From JAYOFM01 sp038117225 (GTDB taxonomy: Bacteria; Pseudomonadota; Alphaproteobacteria; Rhodospirillales; Casp-alpha2), in assembly GCA_038117225.1 (NCBI GenBank), contig JAYOFM010000001.1:1-64000 (forward strand): a DNA stretch of 64,000 nucleotides. Direction: 5' to 3'. The notes beneath the pieces are model-generated. The model had not been told where the DNA came from, did no database searches, and was given only the letters and a program-made list of their open reading frames with translations. Positions 52,814 to 61,371 of this stretch are shown piece after piece. A program made the position numbers and the translations under genes. Position 1 is the stretch's first letter; each line of letters opens with the position of its first letter.

Positions 52814-53620
52814 CGGGTTGTTGTGGAACGGAAGGGGCGGGAAGTGCCCTACGAAAGCAGAAAGGACGTCCGGCGCCTGGTTTGTCGCGTGGCGCATCGG
52901 GAGCAGTCGACGCCGGAAGTTTTTCTACTGCGTTTGGAGTCCTTGATTGAGGGCGGGTTATTCGAATGGCATGCCGGGCAATATGCCAGCGTGCGTTTCG
53001 AAGGCCAGGACCCACGTGATTATTCCATCGCCAACCGACCTGGAAACGGATTCGCCGAGTTTCATATTCGCTATGTGGGCGGTGACGGGGCCTCGGGTTA
53101 TGTGGCTGAGGGGTTGGGCGATGACGACCGAGTCGACATACAAGGACCGTTTGGCGAGGCTTGGTTTCGGCGCGACCATCCGGGTCCCGTCCTGGCGATC
53201 GCCGGCGGTACCGGGTTGGCGCCCATGAAGGCAGTGATCGAGGACGCGCTGGCAACCGGGCTGGAACGCGATGTGCATCTCTATTTTGGCTGCCGCCAGG
53301 AACGGGAAATCTATCTCGAGCGGTATTTCATTGATTTGACTCGCGAGTATCCGTGGTTTCGCTTCGTCACCGTGGTCTCCGATCCCGCTCCCGAAGATGA
53401 TCCAGGACGCCGGCGTGGCCTGGTCGGTGAGGCGGTGGCGGCGGATTTTCAAGAACTGACCAGTTTCGACTGTTATGTCGCGGGACCGCCACCGATGGTC
53501 GATGCGGTCACGGGCATGCTGATCAATAAAGGCGCCGCGTCCGAACGAGTTTTCTTCGATACCTTCTTCAGCGAGGACGAAATGCGCGCGCGCGGCATTC
53601 CGCGTCCGAACTGGGACTGA
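52811..53620 (+). CDS. FAD/NAD(P)H-binding ferredoxin-reductase-type oxidoreductase
   Basis: This 269-residue protein has the ferredoxin-NADP reductase fold: the FAD motif RDYSIANRP, the phosphate-binding IAGGTGLAPMKAV, YFGCRQEREIYLERYF, and a CYVAGPPPMVDAV NAD(P)-site. It lacks a 2Fe-2S domain, so it should pass electrons to a separate partner. queE begins 6 bp after its stop. The cofactor layout resembles reductase components of oxygenases and CDP-6-deoxyglucoseen reductase. Its partner is unproven; QueE or QueG are possible. Confidence 0.82.
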   Translation: MRVVVERKGREVPYESRKDVRRLVCRVAHREQSTPEVFLLRLESLIEGGLFEWHAGQYASVRFEGQDPRDYSIANRPGNGFAEFHIRYVGGDGASGYVAEGLGDDDRVDIQGPFGEAWFRRDHPGPVLAIAGGTGLAPMKAVIEDALATGLERDVHLYFGCRQEREIYLERYFIDLTREYPWFRFVTVVSDPAPEDDPGRRRGLVGEAVAADFQELTSFDCYVAGPPPMVDAVTGMLINKGAASERVFFDTFFSEDEMRARGIPRPNWD

Positions 53621-53626
53621 GCGGCC

Positions 53627-54262
53627 ATGGCCTATCGCGTGAAGGAAATTTTCGCTACCCTGCAGGGCGAAGGTCGCCACGCCGGCCGCGCGGCGGTGTT
53701 TCTCCGTTTCGCCGGTTGTAATCTGTGGAGCGGGCGCGAGGCCGACCGCGCCACCGCCCAGTGTCAATTTTGCGATACCGATTTCGTCGGCACCGATGGA
53801 AATGGTGGCGGCACCTTCAAGAGCGCCGGAGACCTGGCCGATGCGGTCGCGTCGACTTGGCCTGGCAATGGCGCGGCCATCCAATTCGTCGTCTGCACCG
53901 GCGGCGAGCCGTTGCTGCAATTGGACACACCGCTGATCGAGGCGCTGCACACTCGAGGGTTCGAAATCGCCATCGAAACCAACGGTACGATCGCCGTCCC
54001 CGAAGGCATCGACTGGATTTGCGTCAGCCCCAAGGCCGGCTGTGATTTGGTGCAAACCACCGGCGACGAGTTGAAACTGGTCTATCCGCAGATCGGCCTT
54101 GATCCGGTGGCGGTCCAGACGCTTGCCTTCGATCACTACCTGCTGCAGCCCATGGACGGACCGGCGCGGGAGGCCAACACGGCGGCTGTTATCGATTACT
54201 GCATGGCGCATCCGACATGGCGAATGTCGCTGCAATCACATAAGTATCTGGGGATTCCCTGA
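53627..54262 (+). CDS. queE: 7-carboxy-7-deazaguanine synthase
   Basis: This 211-residue radical-SAM enzyme makes the 7-deazapurine ring from 6-carboxy-tetrahydropterin. The cluster-binding cysteines lie in FAGCNLWSGREADRATAQCQFCDTDF, an expanded spacing typical of QueE. It begins VKEIFATLQGEGRHAGRAAV, the family N-terminus. It shares one base with queD. Confidence 0.94.
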   Translation: MAYRVKEIFATLQGEGRHAGRAAVFLRFAGCNLWSGREADRATAQCQFCDTDFVGTDGNGGGTFKSAGDLADAVASTWPGNGAAIQFVVCTGGEPLLQLDTPLIEALHTRGFEIAIETNGTIAVPEGIDWICVSPKAGCDLVQTTGDELKLVYPQIGLDPVAVQTLAFDHYLLQPMDGPAREANTAAVIDYCMAHPTWRMSLQSHKYLGIP

Positions 54263-54624
54263 TGGAAATATTTACCGAGGTGACATTCGAGGCGGCGCGG
54301 CATCTGCCCAATGCGCCGGATGGTCACAAGTGCCGGCGCATGCACGGTCATTCCTTCCGTGCTCGGTTTCTGGTGTCGGGGCCACTCGACGAAACCGCGG
54401 GATGGGTGATCGATTACGCACGCATCGAGGCGGCGGTAAATCCGGTCATCGAGCGACTCGATTATCACACTCTCAATGACATCCCCGGCCTGGAAAACCC
54501 GACCACGGAGATGCTGACCAAGTGGATATGGGATCAGGCGAAGCCACTGCTGGCGGAACTGACCGAACTAACGCTTTGGGAAACACCGACATCAGCCTGC
54601 GTGTATCGCGGCGAAGATCGGTAG
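54262..54624 (+). CDS. queD: 6-carboxy-5,6,7,8-tetrahydropterin synthase
   Basis: This 120-residue T-fold enzyme acts on dihydroneopterin triphosphate. The zinc histidines are in FEAARHLPN and CRRMHGHSFRA, and the substrate glutamate is near ELTLWETPTS. It follows queE directly and converges on queF with only 7 bp between stops. Confidence 0.93.
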   Translation: MEIFTEVTFEAARHLPNAPDGHKCRRMHGHSFRARFLVSGPLDETAGWVIDYARIEAAVNPVIERLDYHTLNDIPGLENPTTEMLTKWIWDQAKPLLAELTELTLWETPTSACVYRGEDR

Positions 54625-54631
54625 CGCGATA

Positions 54632-55096
54632 TCAGCCGCGCCCGCGATAGGGTTGCACGTTTTGCTCCGGCACCCATAGACCCTCCGGCAGTTCACCGGT
54701 CTGATAAAACACATCAATGGGAATGCCACCTCGCGGATACCAATAGCCGCCGATGCGCAGCCACATAGGTTCGGCCGCGTCGACCAGACGCCGCGCGATC
54801 GCCACCGTGCAGTCCTCGTGAAAGGCGCCATGATTGCGGAATGACGCCAGAAATAGCTTCAACGACTTACTTTCAATGATCGCAGCGTCAGGGACGTAAT
54901 CGATGACCAGATGGGCGAAATCCGGTTGCCCGGTGACGGGGCATAGCGAGGTGAATTCGGGCGCCGTGAAGCGCACCAGATAGGGTTCATCCCGATGCGG
55001 ATTGGGCACACATTCCAATACCGCCGTGTCGGGGTTCGTGGGCAGTTCGGTGGCGCCGCCCAAAAGGCTCAGGGTCTCGCTCACATCATCGTTCAT
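54632..55096 (-). CDS. queF: NADPH-dependent preQ0 reductase (type I)
   Basis: This 154-residue T-fold enzyme reduces preQ0 to preQ1. The catalytic cysteine is in TSLCPVTGQPDFA, and the NADPH-binding E(S/L)KSLKL signature is in IIESKSLKLFL. The short length fits unimodular QueF. It lies downstream of tgt on the same strand. Confidence 0.95.
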   Translation of the reverse strand: MNDDVSETLSLLGGATELPTNPDTAVLECVPNPHRDEPYLVRFTAPEFTSLCPVTGQPDFAHLVIDYVPDAAIIESKSLKLFLASFRNHGAFHEDCTVAIARRLVDAAEPMWLRIGGYWYPRGGIPIDVFYQTGELPEGLWVPEQNVQPYRGRG

Positions 55097-55129
55097 GGAT
55101 GAAATCCTAGTACAAGGTGGTCTGGGCGG

Positions 55130-56257
55130 CTAGAGCGGGGCAATGTCACCGCCCGCGTACAGGGCATGGAAGGTCGTCTTGAAGTCGGCGAAGGAAGCAT
55201 CCTCGATGGCGGCGCGCATGTCAGCCATCAGTTCTTGGTAGTAATGCAGGTTGTGCCAGGTCAGCAGCGTCGCGCCGAGCATCTCCTTGGCCATCACCAG
55301 GTGGTGCAGATAGGCGCGACTGTAATTGCGGCAGGTGTAACACTGGCAGTCCGGGTCGAGCGGCCGCGCGTCATCCCGGTGGCGGGCGTTTCGCAGATTG
55401 ATGGTGCCGCGGCGACTGAATGCCTGATCGGTACGTCCCGAACGGGTCGGCAGCACGCAATCGAACATATCGATGCCGCGCGCCACCGCCTCCACCAGGT
55501 CCGGCGGTTTGCCGACGCCCATCAGATAGCGCGGCCGGTCGGCCGGCAGATGCGGGGTCGTGCACTCCAGCGTGGTCAGCATCAATTCCGGTCCTTCGCC
55601 GACCGCAAGGCCGCCGACCGCATAGCCATCGAAACCGATGGCTTTGAGCGCCGTCGCGGATTCCTCGCGCAGCGCCGCATGAATGCCGCCTTGGACAATG
55701 CCGAACAGGCCATAACCGTCGCGTGTCCGGAACGCCGCTTTGGAACGCTCCGCCCAGCGGGTCGTCAGCCGAAGGCTGGTCGCCGCCTCGGCCTCGGTCG
55801 CCGGAAACTGCGTGCATTCATCCAGGACCATAGAGATGTCGGCGTCCAGGTGGTGCTGAATCTCGATGGAGCGCTCGGGCGTCAACTCATGTGATGAACC
55901 ATCGATGTGCGAGCGAAATGTGACGCCGTCGTCCGACAACTTGCGCAGCTTGGCCAGGGACATCACCTGATAACCACCTGAATCAGTGAGGATCGGCCCT
56001 GGCCAGTTCATGAACGTGTGCAATCCACCGAGGCTGGCGACGCGCTCCGCGCCAGGGCGCAGCATCAAATGGTAGGTATTGCCGAGAATGCATTCGGCGC
56101 CGGTCTCGTGCACGGCTTCCGGCGTCATCGCTTTTACCGTCGCCGCCGTGCCGACGGGCATGAAGGCCGGCGTCGCGACCGGCCCATGCGCGGTGACGAT
56201 GCGGCCACGGCGGGCATGACCATCGGTGGCGATCAAGGTGAAGCCAATACCGATCAT
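55130..56257 (-). CDS. tgt: tRNA-guanine transglycosylase
   Basis: This 375-residue enzyme exchanges guanine 34 of GUN-anticodon tRNAs for preQ1. The barrel motifs TDSGGYQVMSL, MVLDECTQFP and GGLAVGEG and the zinc-binding CQCYTCRNYSRAYLHHL are all present. It overlaps queA by 4 bp. Confidence 0.96.
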   Translation of the reverse strand: MIGIGFTLIATDGHARRGRIVTAHGPVATPAFMPVGTAATVKAMTPEAVHETGAECILGNTYHLMLRPGAERVASLGGLHTFMNWPGPILTDSGGYQVMSLAKLRKLSDDGVTFRSHIDGSSHELTPERSIEIQHHLDADISMVLDECTQFPATEAEAATSLRLTTRWAERSKAAFRTRDGYGLFGIVQGGIHAALREESATALKAIGFDGYAVGGLAVGEGPELMLTTLECTTPHLPADRPRYLMGVGKPPDLVEAVARGIDMFDCVLPTRSGRTDQAFSRRGTINLRNARHRDDARPLDPDCQCYTCRNYSRAYLHHLVMAKEMLGATLLTWHNLHYYQELMADMRAAIEDASFADFKTTFHALYAGGDIAPL

Positions 56258-57330
56258 GGCTGGCGTTCCAGCAGGCAGGAATCGCCGTAGGAGTAGAACC
56301 GGTACCCGGCCTGGATAGCATGTGCGTAGGCTTGCTGCATGCGCTCCAATCCGGCAAAGGCGGACACCAGCATGAATAAGGTCGATCGCGGCAGATGGAA
56401 GTTCGTCATCAGCACATCGACCGCCTTGAACTTGAACCCGGGCGTAATGAACAGGTCCGTTTCACCCTCGAAAGCGTACAGGGTTCCGTCGTCATCGGCC
56501 GCCGTTTCCAGCGTGCGCAGCGCCGTCGTTCCGCAGGCGACGATCCGCCGGCCGTCGGCACGGGCTTGATTCAAGCCGTCCGCAGTTGTGGCATCGATGC
56601 GTGCCCATTCGGAATGCATGATGTGATCGTCCGTATCATCCGTCTTAACGGGAAGGAACGTGCCGGGGCCAACGTGCAGGGTCAACCGCGCCGTCTCGAC
56701 ACCTACCGTATCAAGGGCCGACAAGAGTTCCGGCGTAAAATGTAGCGCCGCCGTCGGCGAGGCCACGGCACCCGGATGTTCGGCAAACAAGGTTTGATAA
56801 TCGCCTGCGTCCTCGCCGTCGCGCTCATCACCACCGCGCTGGCGTTTGATGTACGGCGGTAGCGGCATGCGCCCGTGCGTCTCCAACATCGCCGGCAGGG
56901 CATCACCGCCGCGCGAGAACCAAAGCTCGACCTCACCGCCATCGAGCTTATTCATCACGTCGGCGGCGAAACCGGGGGCGAAGACGATGTGGTCGCGGAC
57001 CTCCAGTTTGCGGGCGGGTCGGGCGAATGCCCGCCATAGCCGAGACGAGACCGGTTTGGTCAGGGTGACCTCGATTGTCGCAGTTTCGGGTGGGCCGGCG
57101 CGCGTCGCCGAGCCGCGCTGGCCGACCAGTCGTGTCGGCAGAACGCGGGTGTCATTGACGACCAGAATGTCGCCGGCGCGCAGCAATGACGGCAGGTCAC
57201 GGACGCTATAGTCGGCGAACTTGTTGCCCGTGGTGGCCACATGCAGCATCCGCGCGGAATCACGCGGCCGCGCCGGCACCTGCGCGATGCATCCGGTGGG
57301 TAGTTCGAAATCAAACAGATCGACGTCCAC
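56254..57330 (-). CDS. queA: S-adenosylmethionine:tRNA ribosyltransferase-isomerase
   Basis: This 358-residue enzyme transfers and isomerises the ribosyl part of SAM onto preQ1-tRNA, giving epoxyqueuosine. It matches QueA over its length: MDVDLFDFELPTGCIAQ, RVLPTRL, AALHFTPELL and YGDSCLL at the C-terminus. It reads queA, tgt, queF. Confidence 0.96.
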   Translation of the reverse strand: MDVDLFDFELPTGCIAQVPARPRDSARMLHVATTGNKFADYSVRDLPSLLRAGDILVVNDTRVLPTRLVGQRGSATRAGPPETATIEVTLTKPVSSRLWRAFARPARKLEVRDHIVFAPGFAADVMNKLDGGEVELWFSRGGDALPAMLETHGRMPLPPYIKRQRGGDERDGEDAGDYQTLFAEHPGAVASPTAALHFTPELLSALDTVGVETARLTLHVGPGTFLPVKTDDTDDHIMHSEWARIDATTADGLNQARADGRRIVACGTTALRTLETAADDDGTLYAFEGETDLFITPGFKFKAVDVLMTNFHLPRSTLFMLVSAFAGLERMQQAYAHAIQAGYRFYSYGDSCLLERQP

Positions 57331-57339
57331 GCCGCAGCC

Positions 57340-57624
57340 TCAATCCACGCCCCGGGAGTCCCGGCCGAAGTCGCGCACCCAGGCTTCGGCAGTAGCGAAG
57401 AAACGTCCCGTGGCGCGCCACACCACAGCGCGTACGATGCCGTAGGTAAGTACCGTGGCGATGGCGGGTTCGAGTGTGCCAAGAATATAGGGTTCCGCCA
57501 TGCCGGGTAGCTGAATGGCATCGCGCCCGTTCAGCGCCGTCCATACAATTGCCGCCGCCCCGATACCGGCGGCGCGTGCAACCCAGCGGCCACGCCGCAA
57601 AAGGAAACGCAGGCCGGGGATCAT
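57340..57624 (-). CDS. Small membrane protein of unknown function
   Basis: This 94-residue protein has two hydrophobic segments (about residues 16-32 and 50-68) with a basic N-terminus (RFLLRRGRW) and a charged C-terminus. I do not recognise the family. It overlaps the upstream Gfo gene by 4 bp and lies 9 bp before queA, so it may be cotranscribed with the queuosine genes, though no functional link is shown. Confidence 0.6.
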   Translation of the reverse strand: MIPGLRFLLRRGRWVARAAGIGAAAIVWTALNGRDAIQLPGMAEPYILGTLEPAIATVLTYGIVRAVVWRATGRFFATAEAWVRDFGRDSRGVD

Positions 57625-58601
57625 CGCGCCACGCGTTCCCAGGCGCCGTTGCCCTTGGCCGATGTGATAATGGCTTCCAGCACCGCCGCGCCATGCACCG
57701 CGTCGTCAAGTGATAGGGGATAGGGGGCGCCGCCGTCACAGGCGTCGGCAAAGGCCTCCAATTCGGCGAATTCCATATCCATGGCGGGGAATTCTTCAAC
57801 CCGCTCATCCTCGCCCTTCAAGCGAATGACAAGACGGTCGTAGTTACGCATCTCGACCCAACCGGCGCTGCCAAAGACCTGCAGGCGCCAGAGACGTTCG
57901 GTGGCGAACAGCGTCGTCAGGTTGCCGGTGATACCCGAGGCAAATCGCAGCAGCATGGTCGTCGTGTCGTCGACGGCCACGGAAGCCGCGCGGCGCAGGC
58001 TGATGCAGTTGACGGCGTCGATGGGACCAAGAAACGAAATGAAGGCGTCGACCATGTGCACGCCGAGGCCCGTCATGCCACCAGCGGGACTTTCGGCCGC
58101 CGAGGCGCGCCAGTGTTCCTCGGTGTAGCGCAACGCGCCGGAAGCGGAGAAGTTGCCTTCCACATGCAGTAAAGTGCCAAGTGCCCCGCACGTCGCAAGT
58201 TCCCGCACCCGCGCCATGGATGCCAGGAAGCGCCGATTGTGGCCAAGCGCCAGAACGATGCCGGCATCCTCGGCGGCGGCGCGGGCGGTTTCCGCGCTGG
58301 CCTTGTCGAGGGTGAACGGTTTTTCGACGAACACCTGCTTGCCGACGCGAGCGGCTGCGGCGATTTGCTCCGCGTGCTGGCTGTGCGGTGTTGCCAGCAC
58401 GATGGCGTCCAGTCGCGGGTCCGACAGCAGGTCGTCGAGGTTGTCGCGCAGATCGATCGCCAGTTCGCGGCAATAGTCCTCGGCTCGATCGCGCCGCCCG
58501 GTACAGCCCGCCGTGAAACGGATGCGTTGGCTCTTGCCTTGAACCGAATTGACCAAAGTCCGGCCCCAGTTGCCGAGCCCGGCGATACCCGCGTTGATCA
58601 T
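57621..58601 (-). CDS. Gfo/Idh/MocA family oxidoreductase
   Basis: This 326-residue NAD(P)-dependent enzyme has a Rossmann N-terminal domain (INAGIAGLGNWGRTLVNS) and the family's EKP motif (VFVEKPFTL). The late motif GGMTGLGVHMVDAF carries the conserved histidine. It acts on a sugar or related polyol; the substrate is not predictable. Confidence 0.85.
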   Translation of the reverse strand: MINAGIAGLGNWGRTLVNSVQGKSQRIRFTAGCTGRRDRAEDYCRELAIDLRDNLDDLLSDPRLDAIVLATPHSQHAEQIAAAARVGKQVFVEKPFTLDKASAETARAAAEDAGIVLALGHNRRFLASMARVRELATCGALGTLLHVEGNFSASGALRYTEEHWRASAAESPAGGMTGLGVHMVDAFISFLGPIDAVNCISLRRAASVAVDDTTTMLLRFASGITGNLTTLFATERLWRLQVFGSAGWVEMRNYDRLVIRLKGEDERVEEFPAMDMEFAELEAFADACDGGAPYPLSLDDAVHGAAVLEAIITSAKGNGAWERVAR

Positions 58602-58657
58602 CGGTCGCACTCCCGTTTGGTGTCGCCCGCCCGGACGGCCGACGGCATCCAAAAATG

Positions 58658-59440
58658 TTAGTTGAGGCCGTGGTTCTTCAGGAACGTGAAGAAATCACGC
58701 GAAAACGCCGGCCCCTTGTGCGCGACGGTGACGCTTGGCGGAAGCGCGGAATGGTCGAGGACATCATCGCTCGCCGTCACCAGTAGGACGTTGGCTTTGC
58801 GCGTCGCTTCGATGCTGTAAAGGACGCCAGACAGTTCGGCACCGGTAAAGGGGGTGACGAACATCGCGGTGATGACGATCTCCGGCCGCATGATCATGGC
58901 CAACTTGACCGCTTCCAGAGCGTCATCGGCAATGGCGACGCGGAAACCGAACGACGCCAATTCGCGGCCGATGATCTTTCGTTGCACGCCACGCTGCATG
59001 ACCATCAGTACCGTGGTCTCGCCGACCTTCATGTGTTGCACGACGGATTTCGGCTTTGACGGCAGGCCGCGGACGATCTTGCCGGCGGTCACCTGGTCCG
59101 GGTTCTTGCCGCTATCGAGAATTTCCCGCATGCGATCAACGTAGAGCTGGATGTCGTGCAGTTCGAATTCACCGATGTCGCCAGCGGTTTCGAAGTAATC
59201 CTCCAGAGAATGAGAGATCATCGAGATGGTGGGAAAGCCGAAAGAGCTACCGGTTCCCTTGATGGTGTGCACCAGACGCTTGATTTCCAGCAGGTGATTT
59301 TCGGCGTGGCCGTCGCCGCGCAGAAGCGCGCTGATCGATGTGTCTATCTGGTCGAACCTGTCGTGCGTGGTCTCCAGGTATTCGACCCGCATGTCATCGA
59401 GAATCATCGCGAGATCGGGATCGTCGTGCATGCCATCCAT
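58658..59440 (-). CDS. HPt domain protein with a C-terminal degenerate receiver domain
   Basis: In this 260-residue protein residues 15-115 form a histidine phosphotransfer four-helix bundle with His58 in KRLVHTIKGTGSSFGF. From about residue 140 a receiver-like domain follows. Its Thr222 (VLLVTASDD) and Lys242 (AHKGPAF) are in place, but the acidic pair is absent and the phosphate-accepting Asp is Ala192 (ITAMFVTPFTG). A pseudo-receiver fused to an HPt is unusual, and phosphate is unlikely to pass through it. No kinase is adjacent. Confidence 0.78.
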   Translation of the reverse strand: MDGMHDDPDLAMILDDMRVEYLETTHDRFDQIDTSISALLRGDGHAENHLLEIKRLVHTIKGTGSSFGFPTISMISHSLEDYFETAGDIGEFELHDIQLYVDRMREILDSGKNPDQVTAGKIVRGLPSKPKSVVQHMKVGETTVLMVMQRGVQRKIIGRELASFGFRVAIADDALEAVKLAMIMRPEIVITAMFVTPFTGAELSGVLYSIEATRKANVLLVTASDDVLDHSALPPSVTVAHKGPAFSRDFFTFLKNHGLN

Positions 59441-59507
59441 GGTTATCACCTTTCCGTCCGGCCCCGTGCCTTGGTTTGGGGTTTCACTTACGCTGGCGGC
59501 CAGTCAC

Positions 59508-59537
59508 ATTAGATAATTCAGACTACAGTCTACACAA
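59508..59537 (-). promoter_or_regulatory. Possible promoter of the HPt gene
   Basis: On the minus strand TTGTGT (59532-59537), 18 bp, then TCTAAT (59508-59513). The dyad AGACT-AC-AGTCT (59520-59531) lies in the spacer. Confidence 0.4.
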
Positions 59538-59554
59538 CGGCCAAACAACGGAAC

Positions 59555-60451
59555 ATGGATGATCCGACGATGACTGTGGCGGAGCGGCAATCCGCTGCGA
59601 ACCTGCGTGGCATCTTGTGGATGGCCGCCGGATCCGCCGTGGTCAGCGTGATGCATGTGGGCGTGCGCGCGGTATCTGCGGAAATCGATCCAGCGCAGAT
59701 CGCGCTGGTACGCAATGTCGTTGGCCTGTTGGCCCTGGGGCCTTTGCTGCTGCGTCAGGATCGCGGCGCCTGGGTCAGTCGTAGGCCCGGCCTGATGGCG
59801 CTGCGCGGTGCCGTTGGCGCGACCGCCATGCTGACTTGGTTTTACGGATTATCCTACATGCCGGCCGGCGACGCGACGGCGCTCAGCTTCACCGTCGCCA
59901 TCTTCGCTACCATCGCCGCCGCCGTACTCTTGAAGGAACGCGTCGGTCCACGACGATGGGCGGCCGTGGGAATTGGCTTCGTCGGGGCCATGATTATTGT
60001 CCGGCCGGGCTTTCAGGAATTCAGTTTGGGGACGGCGCTGGTGCTGGTGTCGACGGTGATGTGGGCGTTGGCGTTGGTCATGGTTAAGATGTTGGCACGC
60101 GTCGATTCGACGATCACCATCGTTTTTTACGCCAACTTCTATTTTTTGCTGTTTACCGCCATCCCCGGCGTGATCGCCTGGCAATGGCCGACGCCGAGTC
60201 AGTGGGGTGCGCTGGTGGTGATCGGCCTGATGGCGCAGGTCGGTCACACCATGTTGGCGCAGGCCATGCGCGCGGCCGAGGCTGCGGCGGTGATGCCGGT
60301 GGATTTCACGCGCCTGATCTGGGCCTCGGCGGTCGGTTATATCGTTTTCGACGAGTTTCCCGACTCTTGGACGTGGGCCGGCGGGGCGCTGATTTTCGCC
60401 GCCACGCTCTACATCGGTTACCGAGAATCCCGCCCGAGGACGGACGGTTAA
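59555..60451 (+). CDS. DMT superfamily transporter
   Basis: This 298-residue membrane protein has about ten helices and two EamA repeats (PAGDATALSFTVAIFATIAAAVLLKERVG, and a late PVDFTRLIWASAVGYIVFDE, both typical). Cargo unknown. It runs convergently into a second, related DMT gene with a 4-bp overlap. Confidence 0.85.
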   Translation: MDDPTMTVAERQSAANLRGILWMAAGSAVVSVMHVGVRAVSAEIDPAQIALVRNVVGLLALGPLLLRQDRGAWVSRRPGLMALRGAVGATAMLTWFYGLSYMPAGDATALSFTVAIFATIAAAVLLKERVGPRRWAAVGIGFVGAMIIVRPGFQEFSLGTALVLVSTVMWALALVMVKMLARVDSTITIVFYANFYFLLFTAIPGVIAWQWPTPSQWGALVVIGLMAQVGHTMLAQAMRAAEAAAVMPVDFTRLIWASAVGYIVFDEFPDSWTWAGGALIFAATLYIGYRESRPRTDG

Positions 60452-61371
60452 GCGCCGCCGGCCGGACCGACGTCCCCGGGAATTGTCGGCGGTCGCTTGG
60501 ATCCCAATTGAGCCTCGCGCCGCATAATGTAGACGGAGGCGCAGAAGATGATGCCGGCGCCGACCCAGGTCCAACCATCGATCAGTTCACCAAATGCCAG
60601 ATAACCGATCAGTACGGCGAACGGCAACCGGGCGAAATCAAATGGCGCGATCATCGACGCATCGGCGGCGGCGAAGGCACGGGTCAGGGTGATGTGGCCG
60701 ACGGCGGCGATCGGTCCCATGGCGATCACGTAGGGCCAAAGCGCGCCACCCGGCCACTGCCAGACGAACAGCGCCGGCACCAAGGCTATCGGCGTCATGA
60801 TCATATTGGCGTAGAAGACGACGGTGCTCGGGCTTTCCGTGTTGGTCAGTGATTTCACCACCAAAGCCGAGACTCCCATGAATACCGCCGAACCAAGTGC
60901 CATCCAATGACCGGGATCAAGGTGCGTCAGCCCGGGCCGGATGATGACCAGCGCGCCCATGAAGCCGACAAGGGTCGCCGTCCAACGTCGTCGGCGCACG
61001 GTTTCGCCGAGAACCAGCGCGGCGCCGACGGTGGTGAACAATGGTGCCAGGAAACTCAGCGCCGTGACCTCGCCAATGGGTACTAGCGAAATGGCATAAA
61101 ACCAACTGGTCATGGCACCCATGCTGATACATGCGCGTACGGCATCGAGTTTGATGCGCTCGGTTTTGAGGACGCCGACGCCACGCGCCATCAACCATGG
61201 CAACATGAATGCGAGCGCGAACAACAGGCGGAAGAAGACTATTTCGAACGGGTGCATGCCGGCGCCGGCGAGATGCCGGCCGATGCCGGCCAACAACGAC
61301 AGGATCGCGCACGACAAGATCATCCACAGTGCGCCGGCCAGCGGATTGGGCGCGGTCCGCGAAATGGCCAT
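60448..61371 (-). CDS. DMT superfamily transporter
   Basis: This 307-residue ten-helix EamA transporter resembles the convergent gene: IGEVTALSFLAPLFTTVGAALVLGE and APFDFARLPFAVLIGYLAFGE. It is translationally coupled to the metallopeptidase gene upstream (TGATG), so it may export a product or import a substrate for that enzyme. A TTG one codon upstream was not used. Confidence 0.84.
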   Translation of the reverse strand: MAISRTAPNPLAGALWMILSCAILSLLAGIGRHLAGAGMHPFEIVFFRLLFALAFMLPWLMARGVGVLKTERIKLDAVRACISMGAMTSWFYAISLVPIGEVTALSFLAPLFTTVGAALVLGETVRRRRWTATLVGFMGALVIIRPGLTHLDPGHWMALGSAVFMGVSALVVKSLTNTESPSTVVFYANMIMTPIALVPALFVWQWPGGALWPYVIAMGPIAAVGHITLTRAFAAADASMIAPFDFARLPFAVLIGYLAFGELIDGWTWVGAGIIFCASVYIMRREAQLGSKRPPTIPGDVGPAGGA

